Shown here piece by piece: positions 1 through 8,892 of a DNA stretch of 64,000 nt. This stretch comes from Methylomicrobium sp051061015. GTDB taxonomy: Bacteria; Pseudomonadota; Gammaproteobacteria; Methylococcales; Methylomonadaceae. The translations under genes were made by a program, and so were the position numbers. The notes under the pieces were generated by a model. That model ran no database searches and was not told where the DNA came from. It worked only from the letters and a program-made list of their open reading frames with translations. The stretch spans positions 186,001-250,000 of the forward strand of contig JBPFEG010000083.1 in assembly GCA_051061015.1 (NCBI GenBank). The letters are read 5' to 3'. Every line of letters begins with the position of its first letter. Position 1 is the first letter of the stretch.

Positions 1-1
1 C

Positions 2-286
2 GGCGAGGAGGTCTGCTGGTTCGACATTACCGGCCAGGAAGGGCGATTGCGGGAGCTCGGCATCGATCCTAAAAAAGCGTTGACTGAGTTACATGTACAG
101 GATGGAAGGGGACGCATCTATGCGGAACTCGACGCGTATATTCTGTTGATGCGTAAAGTCCGTCTATTAAGCCCACTGGCCTGGATAATCGGCTTGCCGG
201 TGATTCGTCCGTTGCTGGCAAGGTTCTACCATTGGCAGGTGAACCGGCGGTTGAAGAAAAGAGGCGTTTTCGAGGGGAAGACGTGA
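2..286 (+). CDS. DCC-family thiol-disulfide oxidoreductase (DUF393), 5' end outside window
   Basis: The reading frame is open from the first bases of the window, so this is the C-terminal part of a longer gene. The visible residues include ALTELHVQDGRGRIYAELDA followed by a hydrophobic stretch (LSPLAWIIGLPVIRPLLARF) and a basic tail, which matches the C-terminal half of the DUF393/DCC family. The DxxCxxC redox motif that gives the family its name would lie in the missing N-terminus. Members are small thioredoxin-like proteins whose substrates are mostly unknown. A TTG at 47 could be taken as a start, but it falls inside the conserved region, so I treat the gene as truncated by the window edge. 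Confidence 0.75.
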   Translation, partial: GEEVCWFDITGQEGRLRELGIDPKKALTELHVQDGRGRIYAELDAYILLMRKVRLLSPLAWIIGLPVIRPLLARFYHWQVNRRLKKRGVFEGKT

Positions 287-404
287 TCCAAACAAAGACT
301 GCGGCTGGTTGTGGGAGTTTTGAACTCAAATTCGTACGGTGGAATCGCCTAAGTTAGGTAATCCCTGCATCTTTCGAAGTAAATTTTCGGCCAGGAGTAT
401 TTTT

Positions 405-554
405 ATGAAAATGAATTTATCTGAAGGCAAGACGGGGCCGGCATTGGCTCTGATCGCCGGAATCCTGATATTGGTTATGCCCAAATTACTCAATCTTATC
501 GTGGCCATTTATCTGATTGTGATCGGTGGCTTGGGTTTAATGACAAAACCTTGA
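405..554 (+). CDS. DUF3096 small membrane protein
   Basis: A 49-residue protein with a short polar N-terminus (MKMNLSEGKTG) and two closely spaced hydrophobic segments around a proline: ALALIAGILILVMPKLLN and LIVAIYLIVIGGLGLM. This two-helix hairpin with the 'AGILILxxPxLLNxIVAIYLIxIG' pattern is characteristic of DUF3096. ATG 405 is chosen because AGGAG at 393-397 sits seven bases upstream; a longer frame from 339 has no such site. Function is unknown. The protein is predicted to sit in the inner membrane. It is not obviously in an operon with its neighbours. Confidence 0.75.
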   Translation: MKMNLSEGKTGPALALIAGILILVMPKLLNLIVAIYLIVIGGLGLMTKP

Positions 555-773
555 ACCATCCGCTTTTTTAGGGGGAAATGATCAAAAGGAAATAGGGGAT
601 TGCTGATGCCGATCCTGATATTGATGAGCGAGGGCAACATTGCGCTGAACGCGGCCGCTTTTCAGACGCTCAGCGCCTGCAATTAATGGTCATATAACTG
701 AAAAGGAGTGGGTTTGTCTACAATAATCCGGCGAAATCTCTTCATAAAATCGCGTCCTCGGGGTCACGGTACG

Positions 774-2437
774 ATGAGATTCCCTGATCTGATCTTGAGC
801 CTGGTGTTTTCGCTAATCCTTGTCGCCTGTACCCCGGCGACACGCTTGTTGCTGCAGGGCGGAGTGGAATCGGAGAGATCTTTGGTTCGTGCGCATCGGC
901 AGGGACCTTATGTGCTGATTTTCGCTCTGGATGGTGTAGGCTACGACCAAATGATGACGGCATTGAAATCCGGTGCCACGCCGTGGTTGTCTGCCCTGCT
1001 CGGCGTCAACCAAGGGGACGGCGTTTTCGCACATGCCTATTCGATCCCCGACGCGGTCAGCGTTCTCCCTTCCACCACCATCCCGGGCTGGACCTCTATT
1101 TTTACCGGTAAAGCGCCCGCTTACACGGGTATTCCGGGTAATGAATGGTTCGTGCGGGAGGAGATGCGGTTTCTGGCGCCTGTACCGGTCTCGTTCGACG
1201 AGACCGATGATACGAGACGGGCGATCAGCGCTGATCTTGTCGGGAAGGCGCTCAAAGGGCAAACGCTCTTCGATTGGATAGAAGGCCCTGTCTTTATCTC
1301 GCTCAATTATATGCACCACGGCGCCGATCTTTTCACTACCAACGATCCTCCGAATACTGCGGCGTTGGCAATGGCATTCAAGACGGGAAAATTGGTAGAT
1401 TCAATTCCCTTGTTGCAAAAAAGTTACGAGGAACTTGATCGGAACTCGGTACCCAAAGTGGTCGAGACGATCCGCAAGCACGGGGTGCCGACTTTGCAAG
1501 TCGTCTATTTTCCGGGCATCGATCTTTTTACTCATATCGCCAAAAATCCGTTGGATGACCAGGTCGGATATCTGAAAACCATTACTTTTCCGTTGATCGA
1601 AGCCGTGCTGGTGAATATCGGCATCAAAGCGCGCTCGAGGATACTTATGTGCTATTCCTCTCCGATCACGGTTTTACTCCGGTGCTCATGGATACGGATC
1701 ACGCGCTCGCTGCAGAGCCCGAAATGAAAGATATCGGTTTGCTGCTTCAGTCCCTTGGCTTTCGTGAGCGACCAGTTCGTCTGCAAGAATCCGCTGAACA
1801 GTCCGATTATCAGGCGGTACTCGCCAATCAAGGAGGCATGGCCTATGTCTATCTGGCAGACCGTTCTACCTGCCGCAATCCGGGCCAGAAATGCAATTGG
1901 GTCCAGTCGCCGCGATTCAATGAAGACGTCATGCCGGTAGTGCGCGCCTTTTATCAGGTAAACCAGGGAGGCGAGGGCTTTCCTCAGCTTAAAGGTTCAC
2001 TTGATCTGGTGTTGGCGCGGAAACCGGTGCCGATCGCTCAGGATGCACACGAATATGAGGTATACGACGGCCACAAACTGATACCGATCAGGCGATATCT
2101 CGCGCAACATCCGCGGCCTGATCTGGTCCAGCTTGATCGGCGTATCCGGTGGCTTTCGTCAGGTCCCTATGGCCACCGTGCAGGTGATGTACTGCTCTTG
2201 GCGAAATCCGGGTCCGGGCGGCCGATAGGGGATCGGTATTATTTTTCGACGCCGTATTTTTCGCAGCATGGCAGCGCCTCTGCCGAAGACAGTCATATTA
2301 TATTCATGGTGGCACGGCAGAATTTTTCCGGTGATGCGCTTCGGAAAACGGTTGACAGAATAATAAGCGATAGACCCTCTCATCTCGACGTGGCGCCTCT
2401 GATTCGGGCCCTGTTGGGAAATCCCGCAACGCCTTAA
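774..2437 (+). pseudogene. Lipoprotein type I phosphodiesterase / alkaline-phosphatase superfamily protein, frameshifted
   Basis: Two overlapping frames together make one protein. The first part (to about 1625) has a lipoprotein signal ending LVAC, the metal-site motif FALDGVGYD, the probable nucleophile region STTIPGWTSIFTG and the FPGIDLFTH motif. The second part (from about 1634) continues with ALEDTYVLFLSDHGFTPV, which holds the SDHG metal ligands, and runs to 2437. The switch from one frame to the other occurs around 1620-1640 and needs the loss of one base relative to an intact gene. Apart from this the protein looks complete for the nucleotide pyrophosphatase/phosphodiesterase family. 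It may be a recent pseudogene or a sequencing error. The start is uncertain: ATG 774 gives a clean lipoprotein signal, but AAAAGGAG at 701-708 favours GTG 708 or TTG 714. Confidence 0.75.
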
Positions 2438-2547
2438 AACGAAGCCAAGCTGCCTGAGGCTGCGGAAAACCGGAAAAGGAGAGTCGGATTGCCAGGCCGT
2501 TTTTAGCCCGAGCTCGGGCTGAATGTAATTTGAGTGCCTAAAAGAAC

Positions 2548-2576
2548 TTTAAAATTGCTAAGCCTTATGATATATT
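2548..2576 (+). promoter_or_regulatory. Candidate sigma70 promoter for the rimP-nusA-infB operon
   Basis: TTTAAA (2548-2553) and TATATT (2571-2576) are separated by 17 bases, and TG sits one base before the -10 hexamer (extended -10). It precedes the structured leader and rimP. The call rests on pattern only. Confidence 0.35.
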
Positions 2577-2674
2577 AGGGTTTTTAGGATGCTTTAACGC
2601 ATTGCCGCGTTGTTATCCTAACGGCAGGGGTCAAAAAGGTTGTTGGTTCAAAGGCCCCGCTGCTATTTACACGG

Positions 2675-2697
2675 AAGCCCCATTATGGGGTTTTTTA
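2675..2697 (+). terminator. Intrinsic terminator 1 in the rimP leader
   Basis: AAGCCCCA, loop TTA, then TGGGGTTTTTT: an 8-bp stem running into a T tract. It lies about 100 bases downstream of the candidate promoter and about 95 bases upstream of rimP. It could end a small leader RNA or act as an attenuator. The preceding 2620-2660 also contains pairable GGGG/CCCC segments. Confidence 0.6.
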
Positions 2698-2744
2698 TTT
2701 TCTAGGCTCCGTGTTTATGGCTGCAGCATTGGCTAGTGAATGAT

Positions 2745-2768
2745 AAGAGCCCTTGGCTCTTTTTTTTT
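2745..2768 (+). terminator. Intrinsic terminator 2 (attenuator-like) just before rimP
   Basis: AAGAGCC, loop CTT, GGCTCTT followed by an uninterrupted run of T residues to 2768. It ends 22 bases before the rimP start, so the operon has to be transcribed through it. NusA is itself a termination/antitermination factor and its operon is autoregulated in E. coli, so an attenuation role is plausible but unproven. Confidence 0.65.
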
Positions 2769-2790
2769 GTGCGGTGAAAAGCGAGGAAAA

Positions 2791-3276
2791 ATGAAACAGG
2801 CTCCCGAACATTTGGTCGCCTTGATCGAGCCGATCGTGGAAGGCTTGGGTTATGAATGTGTCGGCATTGAATATCACCCGCACCCCAAACATGGATTATT
2901 AAGAATTTATATCGACAGCGAAAACGGGATTCTGGTCGATGACTGCTCAAAAGTCAGCCACCAGGTCAGCGGCATGCTCGATGTCGAAGATCCGATTCCG
3001 GACAATTATCAATTGGAAGTATCCTCGCCGGGGGCGGACCGGCCGTTTTTCAAAATCAGTCAATTTGAACGTTTCAAGGGCAGCACCGTGCAGGTGAACC
3101 TGTTCAAAGCGATCGGCGGACGCAAACGGATCACCGGGCTGATCGAACAAGTCGACGAAGATATCATTACACTGGTCGAGCACGGACAGGCCTTCGAAGT
3201 GCCGTTTTCAGCGATCAGTAAGGCGCGTTTAGTGCCGGATTATTTAATCGAAAAAGGAGTACGCAGTGGCAAATAA
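2791..3276 (+). CDS. rimP: Ribosome maturation factor RimP
   Basis: RimP binds the 30S precursor and is needed for late 16S rRNA maturation. The 161-residue protein shows the N-terminal alpha/beta domain (LVALIEPIVEGLGYECVGIEY, LLRIYIDSENGI) with the typical VDDCSKVSHQVSGMLDVED segment and the YQLEVSSPGADRPFF motif. A C-terminal SH3-like domain follows (GSTVQVNLFKAIGGRKRITG). ATG 2791 is chosen: GAGGA lies upstream and the protein begins MKQAPEHLVALIEP as in relatives. An upstream in-frame ATG at 2740 would be inside terminator 2. It overlaps nusA by 11 bases, consistent with translational coupling. Confidence 0.95.
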   Translation: MKQAPEHLVALIEPIVEGLGYECVGIEYHPHPKHGLLRIYIDSENGILVDDCSKVSHQVSGMLDVEDPIPDNYQLEVSSPGADRPFFKISQFERFKGSTVQVNLFKAIGGRKRITGLIEQVDEDIITLVEHGQAFEVPFSAISKARLVPDYLIEKGVRSGK

Positions 3277-4780
3277 AGAGATTTTGTTGGTCGTGGATGT
3301 CTTTTCCAACGAGAAAGCGATCGAAAAAGAAGTTGTCTTCCAGGCGATTGAATCGGCGCTGGAAATGGCAACGGTCAAACGCTATCCCAATCCGATCAAA
3401 GCCCGCGTCGAGATCGATAGAAAGACCGGTGATTATAAGACTTACCGTCAGTGGGACGTGGTGGCGCCGAACAGTGAAATCAACGGTGATGTCGAGTTTC
3501 CCGGCACGCAGGTTTTGCTGGATGTCGCGCAGTTCGACAATCCGGACGCCCAGGTGGGTGATGTCGTCGAGGAAGAGATCGAATCGGTCGAATTCGGCCG
3601 TATCGCTGCGCAGACCGCGAAACAGGTGATCATTCACAAGGTCCGCGAGGCCGAGCGCAAGAAGATTGTCGACGCCTATAAGGGCCGTGTCGGCGAGTTA
3701 ATTACGGGTGTCGTTAAACGTATCGAAAAAGGCAGCGTCTATCTCGACCTTGGCGGTCATGTGGAAGCCTATATCGCGAAAGAAGACATGATTCCGCGCG
3801 AATCGGTGCGGGTCGGCGACCGTATCCGGGGTTATTTGAAAGATGTGCGTTCGGAACTGCGCGGTCCGCAATTGTTTGTCAGCCGGACCGCACCGGAATT
3901 GTTGATTGCGCTGTTCCGCCTGGAAGTGCCGGAGGTCAGCGAAGGGCTGATCTCGTTGATGGGCGCGGCCCGCGACCCGGGCTCGCGCGCTAAAATTGCG
4001 GTCAAGAGCAACGATCCTCGTCTCGATCCGGTCGGCGCCTGTGTCGGCATGCGCGGGTCGCGCGTGCAGTCGGTTTCGAACGAACTGGCCGGCGAACGTG
4101 TCGATATCATTCTCTGGAATCCCAACGAAGCGCAATATGTGATCAATGCGATGTCTCCGGCTGAAATTCAGTCGATCGTCGTCGATGAAGACAAACATTC
4201 GATGGATCTTGCGGTCAGCACCGATAATCTGTCGCAGGCGATTGGCCGTGGCGGCCAGAACGTGCGTCTGGCGACCCAGTTGACCGGCTGGGAACTGAAC
4301 GTGATCGATGCGTCTAAAGCCGAAGAGAGCAGCGAGGCGGAAGCGAACAAGATCAAGGATATGTTCGTCAGAGAGCTCGATGTCGATGACGACATTGCGA
4401 TGACGCTGGTCGAAGTCGGCTTCAATACCATTGAAGAAATCGCTTATGTGCCGGTCAGCGAAATGCTTGAGATCGATGGCTTCGACGTGGAATTGGTGAA
4501 CGAGTTACGCAGCCGGGCGAAAGATTCGCTGTTGATCAGTGCGATCGCGGCTGAAGAAAAAATAGAGACCAATGAGCCAGCCCAGGATCTTCTGGAAATG
4601 GAGGGCATGGACAATGAACTGGCTTATGAATTGGCCAGCCGCGGTATAATTACGATGGACGATCTGGCGGAACAGTCGATCGACGATCTGCTGAGCTTGC
4701 CCGAAATGGATGAGGATCGAGCGGCGAAGTTGATTATGAAGGCGCGAGAGCCCTGGTTTTCTGAAGAAAAAGGCGAGTAA
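3266..4780 (+). CDS. nusA: Transcription termination/antitermination factor NusA
   Basis: NusA binds RNA polymerase and the nascent RNA, affecting pausing, intrinsic termination and rRNA antitermination. The 504-residue protein has the N-terminal RNAP-binding domain (from MANKEILLVVDVFSNEKAIE), an S1 domain near residues 135-200 (GELITGVVKRIEKGSVYLDLG), two KH domains near 230-345 (including DPVGACVGMRGSRVQ and AIGRGGQNVRLA), and two C-terminal acidic repeats (near 365-420 and 435-500). The acidic repeats mark it as a gamma/beta-type NusA. The start is GTG 3266 with AAGGAG upstream, overlapping the end of rimP. Length matches the E. coli protein (about 495). Confidence 0.97.
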   Translation: MANKEILLVVDVFSNEKAIEKEVVFQAIESALEMATVKRYPNPIKARVEIDRKTGDYKTYRQWDVVAPNSEINGDVEFPGTQVLLDVAQFDNPDAQVGDVVEEEIESVEFGRIAAQTAKQVIIHKVREAERKKIVDAYKGRVGELITGVVKRIEKGSVYLDLGGHVEAYIAKEDMIPRESVRVGDRIRGYLKDVRSELRGPQLFVSRTAPELLIALFRLEVPEVSEGLISLMGAARDPGSRAKIAVKSNDPRLDPVGACVGMRGSRVQSVSNELAGERVDIILWNPNEAQYVINAMSPAEIQSIVVDEDKHSMDLAVSTDNLSQAIGRGGQNVRLATQLTGWELNVIDASKAEESSEAEANKIKDMFVRELDVDDDIAMTLVEVGFNTIEEIAYVPVSEMLEIDGFDVELVNELRSRAKDSLLISAIAAEEKIETNEPAQDLLEMEGMDNELAYELASRGIITMDDLAEQSIDDLLSLPEMDEDRAAKLIMKAREPWFSEEKGE

Positions 4781-4794
4781 GGCGGGAGTAGGCG

Positions 4795-7455
4795 ATGAGC
4801 GATCAAACAGTACAGCAATTGGCCGAGGTAGTCAAAATACCTCTGGAAAGGTTATTGGAGCAGTTGAAGGAAGCGGGTTTAACGGCCAATACGCCGGACG
4901 ACGTGATCAGCGAAGACGAGAAAATGCGGCTTCTGGCGCATTTGCGCAAACGCCACGGCAAGGATGAGGTTCAGTCGAATACAGCGCCCCGTCGGGTGAC
5001 GCTGGAACGCCGCAAGGTGATCGAAATCAAACAGGCGAGCGTGCCGGGCACGGCGACCAAAACGATCAGTGTGGAGGTTCGCAAAAAGAAAACCTATGTG
5101 AACAAGCGTGAACTTAGCGAAGCGCCTGAAACAAAGGTTACAGCCCAGCCGCAACCGGTGCTTGAAGAGAAACCGGTCGTGCCGGCAGTTGCTCTCGAAG
5201 CTAAAGAGACGCCGGCTGAAGACATCCAGGTGATTGAGCCAGTTGCGGAAACGGTCCCGCCAGTAGAAGCTAAACCTGTGCCTTCGGTAGAGGAACAGCC
5301 TGAAGAGTTTGAGGAAGAAACGCCAGCACCAGCAGTGGAAGAAGCGGAACCGGAACCGGTAGTGGCCCGGTTTGAAACGGTCAAAGCCAAGGAAAACAAA
5401 AAAATTAAGCCGGAAAAGCCTGGCAAGCTTAAGGAAGCCGACGAAGTCAAAAAGAAAATGACCGAAAAGGAGATTCGTGTCGAAGAGTCGGTTAAACGCA
5501 CCGCCGAAAAAGTTCGCCAGCAGGCACTGCAGAAACAGGAAACGCTGCACCGCAAGAAGCAGCGTGACGACAGTCCGTTCTCCGAAAGCCGGGACGCGCC
5601 GCGTCGGCCGAAGAAAAAGGGCAAGGCGCCGCAACAGCAGCGGTCAACGACGGGATTTGAAGGCAAGCACCAGTTTGAGATGCCGTCCGCACCGATCGTA
5701 AAAGAAGTCACGATCCCGGAAACGATTCTCGTCTCCGATCTCGCGAATAAGATGAGCGTGAAAGTCGCGCTGGTGATCAAGCAATTGATGAAGCTTGGCA
5801 TCATGGCGACGATCAACCAAAGCATCGATCAGGAAACCGCAGCGATTCTGGTCGAGGAAATGGGCCACAAGCCGATCATGCAGAGCGATGACGATCTCGA
5901 GAAAGAGATGCTCGCGGAAGCACAAGCGGAAGACGTCTACCCCGAATTGCCACGTGCGCCGATCGTCACGATCATGGGGCATGTCGACCACGGTAAGACC
6001 TCGTTGCTCGACTATATCCGTAAAACCCGTGTTGCCGCCGGCGAAGCAGGCGGCATTACCCAGCACATCGGCGCCTATCAGGTCAAAACCGACCACGGTT
6101 CGGTGACCTTCCTCGACACCCCGGGCCATGCCGCGTTTACTGCGATGCGGGCACGCGGTGCTGATCTGACCGACGTGGTAATCGTCGTGGTCGCTGCCGA
6201 TGACGGCGTGATGCCGCAGACGAAGGAAGCGGTCGAACACGCACGTGCCGCCAATGTGCCGATCATCGTCGCGATCAACAAGATCGACAAGCCGGACGCG
6301 AACCCCGATAAGGTGATGCAGGAATTGTCGGTGATCAACGTCCTGGCTGAAGAATGGGGCGGCGATACTCAATTCCTGAAAATTTCGGCGAAAACCGGCG
6401 AGGGCATCGACGATTTGATCGAAGCCTTGATCGTGCAAACCGAAATTCTCGAACTGAAATCCCCGGTCGAAGGCCCGGCTTCCGGGATCGTGATCGAATC
6501 GCGCTTGGACAAAGGCCGCGGCGCAGTGGCTACCATTTTGGTGCAAAAAGGCACGCTCGAGAGCGGTCAAATGGTGCTTTGCGGGCAGGAATACGGTCGG
6601 GTGCGGGCGATGTTCAACGAAAACGGCAAGGCCATCAAAGAAGCCGGTCCTTCGGTTCCGGTCGAAATCCTCGGCTTATCCGGCACGCCGAATGCCGGCG
6701 ACGAGTTCCTGGTCGTGCAGAACGAACGGATTGCAAAAGATCTGGCCAAGCACCGCGAAGAACGCAAGCGGACAACCCGCCATGCCGCGCAGCAGGCTTC
6801 CAAGCTGGATGAGGTCTTCTCCAGAATGGCTGCCGGCGAGGTCGCCAGCCTGAATCTGGTGATCAAGACCGACGTGCAGGGCAGTCTCGAAGCGTTGCGC
6901 AGTTCGCTGGTCGATTTGTCGACGCCGGAAGTCGAAGTCAAGGTGGTCTACGGCGGCGTCGGCGGTATTAACGAAGGCGACGCGAATCTGGCGCTGGCCT
7001 CGGGAGCGATTCTGATCGGTTTCAATGTCCGGGCCGATGCAACCGCACGCAAGCTGATCGAAGAGAAGGGCATCGACCTGCATTACTACAGCGTGATCTA
7101 CGAAGCGATCGACGAAGTCAAAAACGCGATCAGCGGCATGCTGGCGCCGGAGATCAAGGAACAGATCGTCGGTCTGGCCGAAGTGCGCGACGTGTTCCGT
7201 TCGCCGAAGTTCGGCGCGGTCGCCGGCTGTATGGTCGTCGAGGGTTATGTCAAGCGCAACCTGCCGATTCGCGTGCTGCGCGAAAACGTGGTGATCTATG
7301 AAGGTCAGCTCGAATCGCTGCGCCGCTTCAAGGATGACGTAACCGAAGTCAAGATGGGCATGGAGTGCGGTATCGGCGTCAAAAACTATAACGATGTCAG
7401 AGTCGGCGACCAGATCGAAGTCTTTGAACGGACCGAAGTCAAACGCGTATTGTAA
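4795..7455 (+). CDS. infB: Translation initiation factor IF-2
   Basis: IF-2 is the GTPase that places fMet-tRNA on the 30S subunit and promotes subunit joining. The 886-residue protein has an N-terminal IF2_N domain (residues 1-50), a long Glu/Pro/Lys-rich linker (about 100-290), a second IF2_N domain (about 305-355) and the GTPase core. The G motifs are all intact: GHVDHGKT at 395-402, DTPGH at 441-445, NKID at 495-498. Beta-barrel and C-terminal fMet-tRNA-binding domains complete it. It sits 14 bases after nusA with a GGGAG site. Shorter internal-start forms, known in E. coli, are possible but I cannot identify their start codon. Confidence 0.97.
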   Translation: MSDQTVQQLAEVVKIPLERLLEQLKEAGLTANTPDDVISEDEKMRLLAHLRKRHGKDEVQSNTAPRRVTLERRKVIEIKQASVPGTATKTISVEVRKKKTYVNKRELSEAPETKVTAQPQPVLEEKPVVPAVALEAKETPAEDIQVIEPVAETVPPVEAKPVPSVEEQPEEFEEETPAPAVEEAEPEPVVARFETVKAKENKKIKPEKPGKLKEADEVKKKMTEKEIRVEESVKRTAEKVRQQALQKQETLHRKKQRDDSPFSESRDAPRRPKKKGKAPQQQRSTTGFEGKHQFEMPSAPIVKEVTIPETILVSDLANKMSVKVALVIKQLMKLGIMATINQSIDQETAAILVEEMGHKPIMQSDDDLEKEMLAEAQAEDVYPELPRAPIVTIMGHVDHGKTSLLDYIRKTRVAAGEAGGITQHIGAYQVKTDHGSVTFLDTPGHAAFTAMRARGADLTDVVIVVVAADDGVMPQTKEAVEHARAANVPIIVAINKIDKPDANPDKVMQELSVINVLAEEWGGDTQFLKISAKTGEGIDDLIEALIVQTEILELKSPVEGPASGIVIESRLDKGRGAVATILVQKGTLESGQMVLCGQEYGRVRAMFNENGKAIKEAGPSVPVEILGLSGTPNAGDEFLVVQNERIAKDLAKHREERKRTTRHAAQQASKLDEVFSRMAAGEVASLNLVIKTDVQGSLEALRSSLVDLSTPEVEVKVVYGGVGGINEGDANLALASGAILIGFNVRADATARKLIEEKGIDLHYYSVIYEAIDEVKNAISGMLAPEIKEQIVGLAEVRDVFRSPKFGAVAGCMVVEGYVKRNLPIRVLRENVVIYEGQLESLRRFKDDVTEVKMGMECGIGVKNYNDVRVGDQIEVFERTEVKRVL

Positions 7456-7461
7456 AGAGTC

Positions 7462-7836
7462 ATGGCAAAAGAATTTGGACGCAGCGCCCGTGTGGCATCC
7501 GAGATGCAGAAGGAACTCTCGTTCATTCTGCAGCGGATCGTGAAGGATTCGCGGCTCGGCTTTGTGACTATCAATGAAGTCGATCTGAGCAAGGATCTGG
7601 CGGTCGCGAAAGTCTACTTTACGGTGTTGAACACGGATGCCGCCGGCAAGCGGAATCATGTCAAATGGCTGAATCAGCTTGCTCCGGTGATACGGCATGA
7701 GCTCGCGAAACGGATGCGGCTCAGGCATATCTCGGAACTGCGCTTTTATTACGACGATTCGTTCGATACCGGCATGCGCGTCGCTGAATTGCTCAGCGAT
7801 ATCGACAAGACGGATAAAGAGCCCGATCAGGAATGA
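7462..7836 (+). CDS. rbfA: 30S ribosome-binding factor RbfA
   Basis: RbfA is a small KH-fold protein that binds the 30S subunit during 16S 5'-end maturation and cold adaptation. The 124-residue sequence carries the family landmarks: KEFGRSARVASEMQKELSFIL at the N-terminus, DSRLGFVTINEVDLSKDL, and the C-terminal RHISELRFYYDDSFDTGMRVAELL. The start lies six bases after the infB stop and its ribosome site (AAAGAG) overlaps that stop. It overlaps truB by four bases (ATGA). The acidic tail after residue 110 is normal for the family. Confidence 0.95.
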   Translation: MAKEFGRSARVASEMQKELSFILQRIVKDSRLGFVTINEVDLSKDLAVAKVYFTVLNTDAAGKRNHVKWLNQLAPVIRHELAKRMRLRHISELRFYYDDSFDTGMRVAELLSDIDKTDKEPDQE

Positions 7837-8741
7837 GCAAGCGCAATCACCGGCGCAATGTGCACGGCATCTTGCTGCTGGACAAACGGCTCGGCGTGTC
7901 CTCGAATCAGGCGCTGCAGGAAGTCAAACGCTTGTTGAATGCGGCGAAAGCCGGGCATACCGGCAGCCTCGATCCTTTGGCGACAGGCCTCTTGCCGTTG
8001 TGTTTCGGCGAAGCGACCAAGGTGTCCGGCATGATGCTGGAGGACGACAAGCGCTACCGGGTCGTGATTCGGCTCGGCGTATTGACCGACACCGGCGATG
8101 CCGAGGGGGCGGTGCTGGAAACCAAGCCTGTCCCCGAAATCACCCGGCCGATGCTTGACGAGTGCCTGCAACGCTTTACCGGCGAGATCGATCAGGTCCC
8201 GCCGATGTATTCGGCATTGAAGCTGAACGGCAAGAAGCTTTACGAACTGGCCCGGGAAGGCAAGACGGTCGAGCGGAAAGCGCGGCGCATCACGATCTAT
8301 GAACTGAAACTGCTCGATTTTGAGGGCGACAGGCTGGCGCTGGAAGTATTCTGCTCGAAAGGGACTTATATCCGCTCACTCGCGGAAGACATTGGTGCTC
8401 ATTTCGGTTGTGGCGCGACAGTCGCGGAGCTGCGCCGATTGCAGGCCGGCATGTTTGCTATCGGCGAGGCGTTCACGATCGAGCAATTAGGTACAATGGA
8501 TGTGCAACAAATCGAGGCTCTTTTGCTCAAGGTCGATGCACCGTTACAAACGATGCCCGCCGTCGAACTGCAGGATCTCGATGCCGGCAAGATCCGGAAC
8601 GGACAAGCTGTTACTGCCGATCCATCCCGGCCTGGACAGGTGCGCCTCTATCATGACGGCGTGTTTTTGGGCTTGGGCGAAATGCGAATGGATGGTAAAC
8701 TAGCTCCTTGCAGATTGTTCAATCTGGAAGAATCAGGCTAA
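7833..8741 (+). CDS. truB: tRNA pseudouridine(55) synthase TruB
   Basis: TruB converts U55 of the tRNA T-loop to pseudouridine. The 302-residue protein begins with the GILLLDKRLGVSSNQALQ motif and has the catalytic GSLDPLATGLLP motif with the nucleophile at Asp47. The thumb and core segments follow (MYSALKLNGKKLYELAREG, CSKGTYIRSLAEDIG), then a C-terminal PUA-like domain. It starts by ATGA overlap with rbfA, so the two are translationally coupled. Length is normal for a gammaproteobacterial TruB (about 300-315). Confidence 0.96.
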   Translation: MSKRNHRRNVHGILLLDKRLGVSSNQALQEVKRLLNAAKAGHTGSLDPLATGLLPLCFGEATKVSGMMLEDDKRYRVVIRLGVLTDTGDAEGAVLETKPVPEITRPMLDECLQRFTGEIDQVPPMYSALKLNGKKLYELAREGKTVERKARRITIYELKLLDFEGDRLALEVFCSKGTYIRSLAEDIGAHFGCGATVAELRRLQAGMFAIGEAFTIEQLGTMDVQQIEALLLKVDAPLQTMPAVELQDLDAGKIRNGQAVTADPSRPGQVRLYHDGVFLGLGEMRMDGKLAPCRLFNLEESG

Positions 8742-8793
8742 AGGAAAAAGGCCTAAACCGAAAAAAATTTTTTCGTACTGTGTTTTTTCCTCG

Positions 8794-8892
8794 CGCTTTT
8801 AACCCATTCTCTGCCCCCTATCGCGGAAATGGGTAGATACCGGCCCTTATCAGGGCTTTTTTTAATTAGCAATAATCATAGGGTTTAATCAA
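8794..8892 (+). promoter_or_regulatory. Structured rpsO leader with attenuator-like hairpin
   Basis: The 151-base gap between truB and rpsO holds two hairpins. ACCCATT (about 8802) can pair with AATGGGT (about 8828-8834). GCCCT, loop TATC, AGGGC (8843-8856) is followed by seven T residues, making an intrinsic-terminator shape about 30 bases before the rpsO ATG. E. coli S15 represses its own translation by binding its leader. Whether this leader works by translation or by termination cannot be decided by eye. Confidence 0.5.

Noticed and set aside
606..686. 26-codon open frame before the phosphodiesterase gene
   Set aside because: Has a purine-rich stretch upstream but is too short and featureless to support.
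1610..1650. Programmed frameshift in the phosphodiesterase gene
   Set aside because: No classic slippery heptamer with a downstream stem was found at the junction, and the family is not known to use frameshifting.
2560..2700. tRNA gene (metY-like) upstream of rimP
   Set aside because: Many gammaproteobacteria have a tRNA-Met here, but no cloverleaf with T-loop consensus and acceptor stem could be formed; the region is a leader with a terminator instead.
5644..6570. Long antisense open frames inside infB, pnp, nusA and purF
   Set aside because: They mirror strongly coding, G+C-rich genes, lack ribosome sites and show no family motifs; they are codon-bias shadows.
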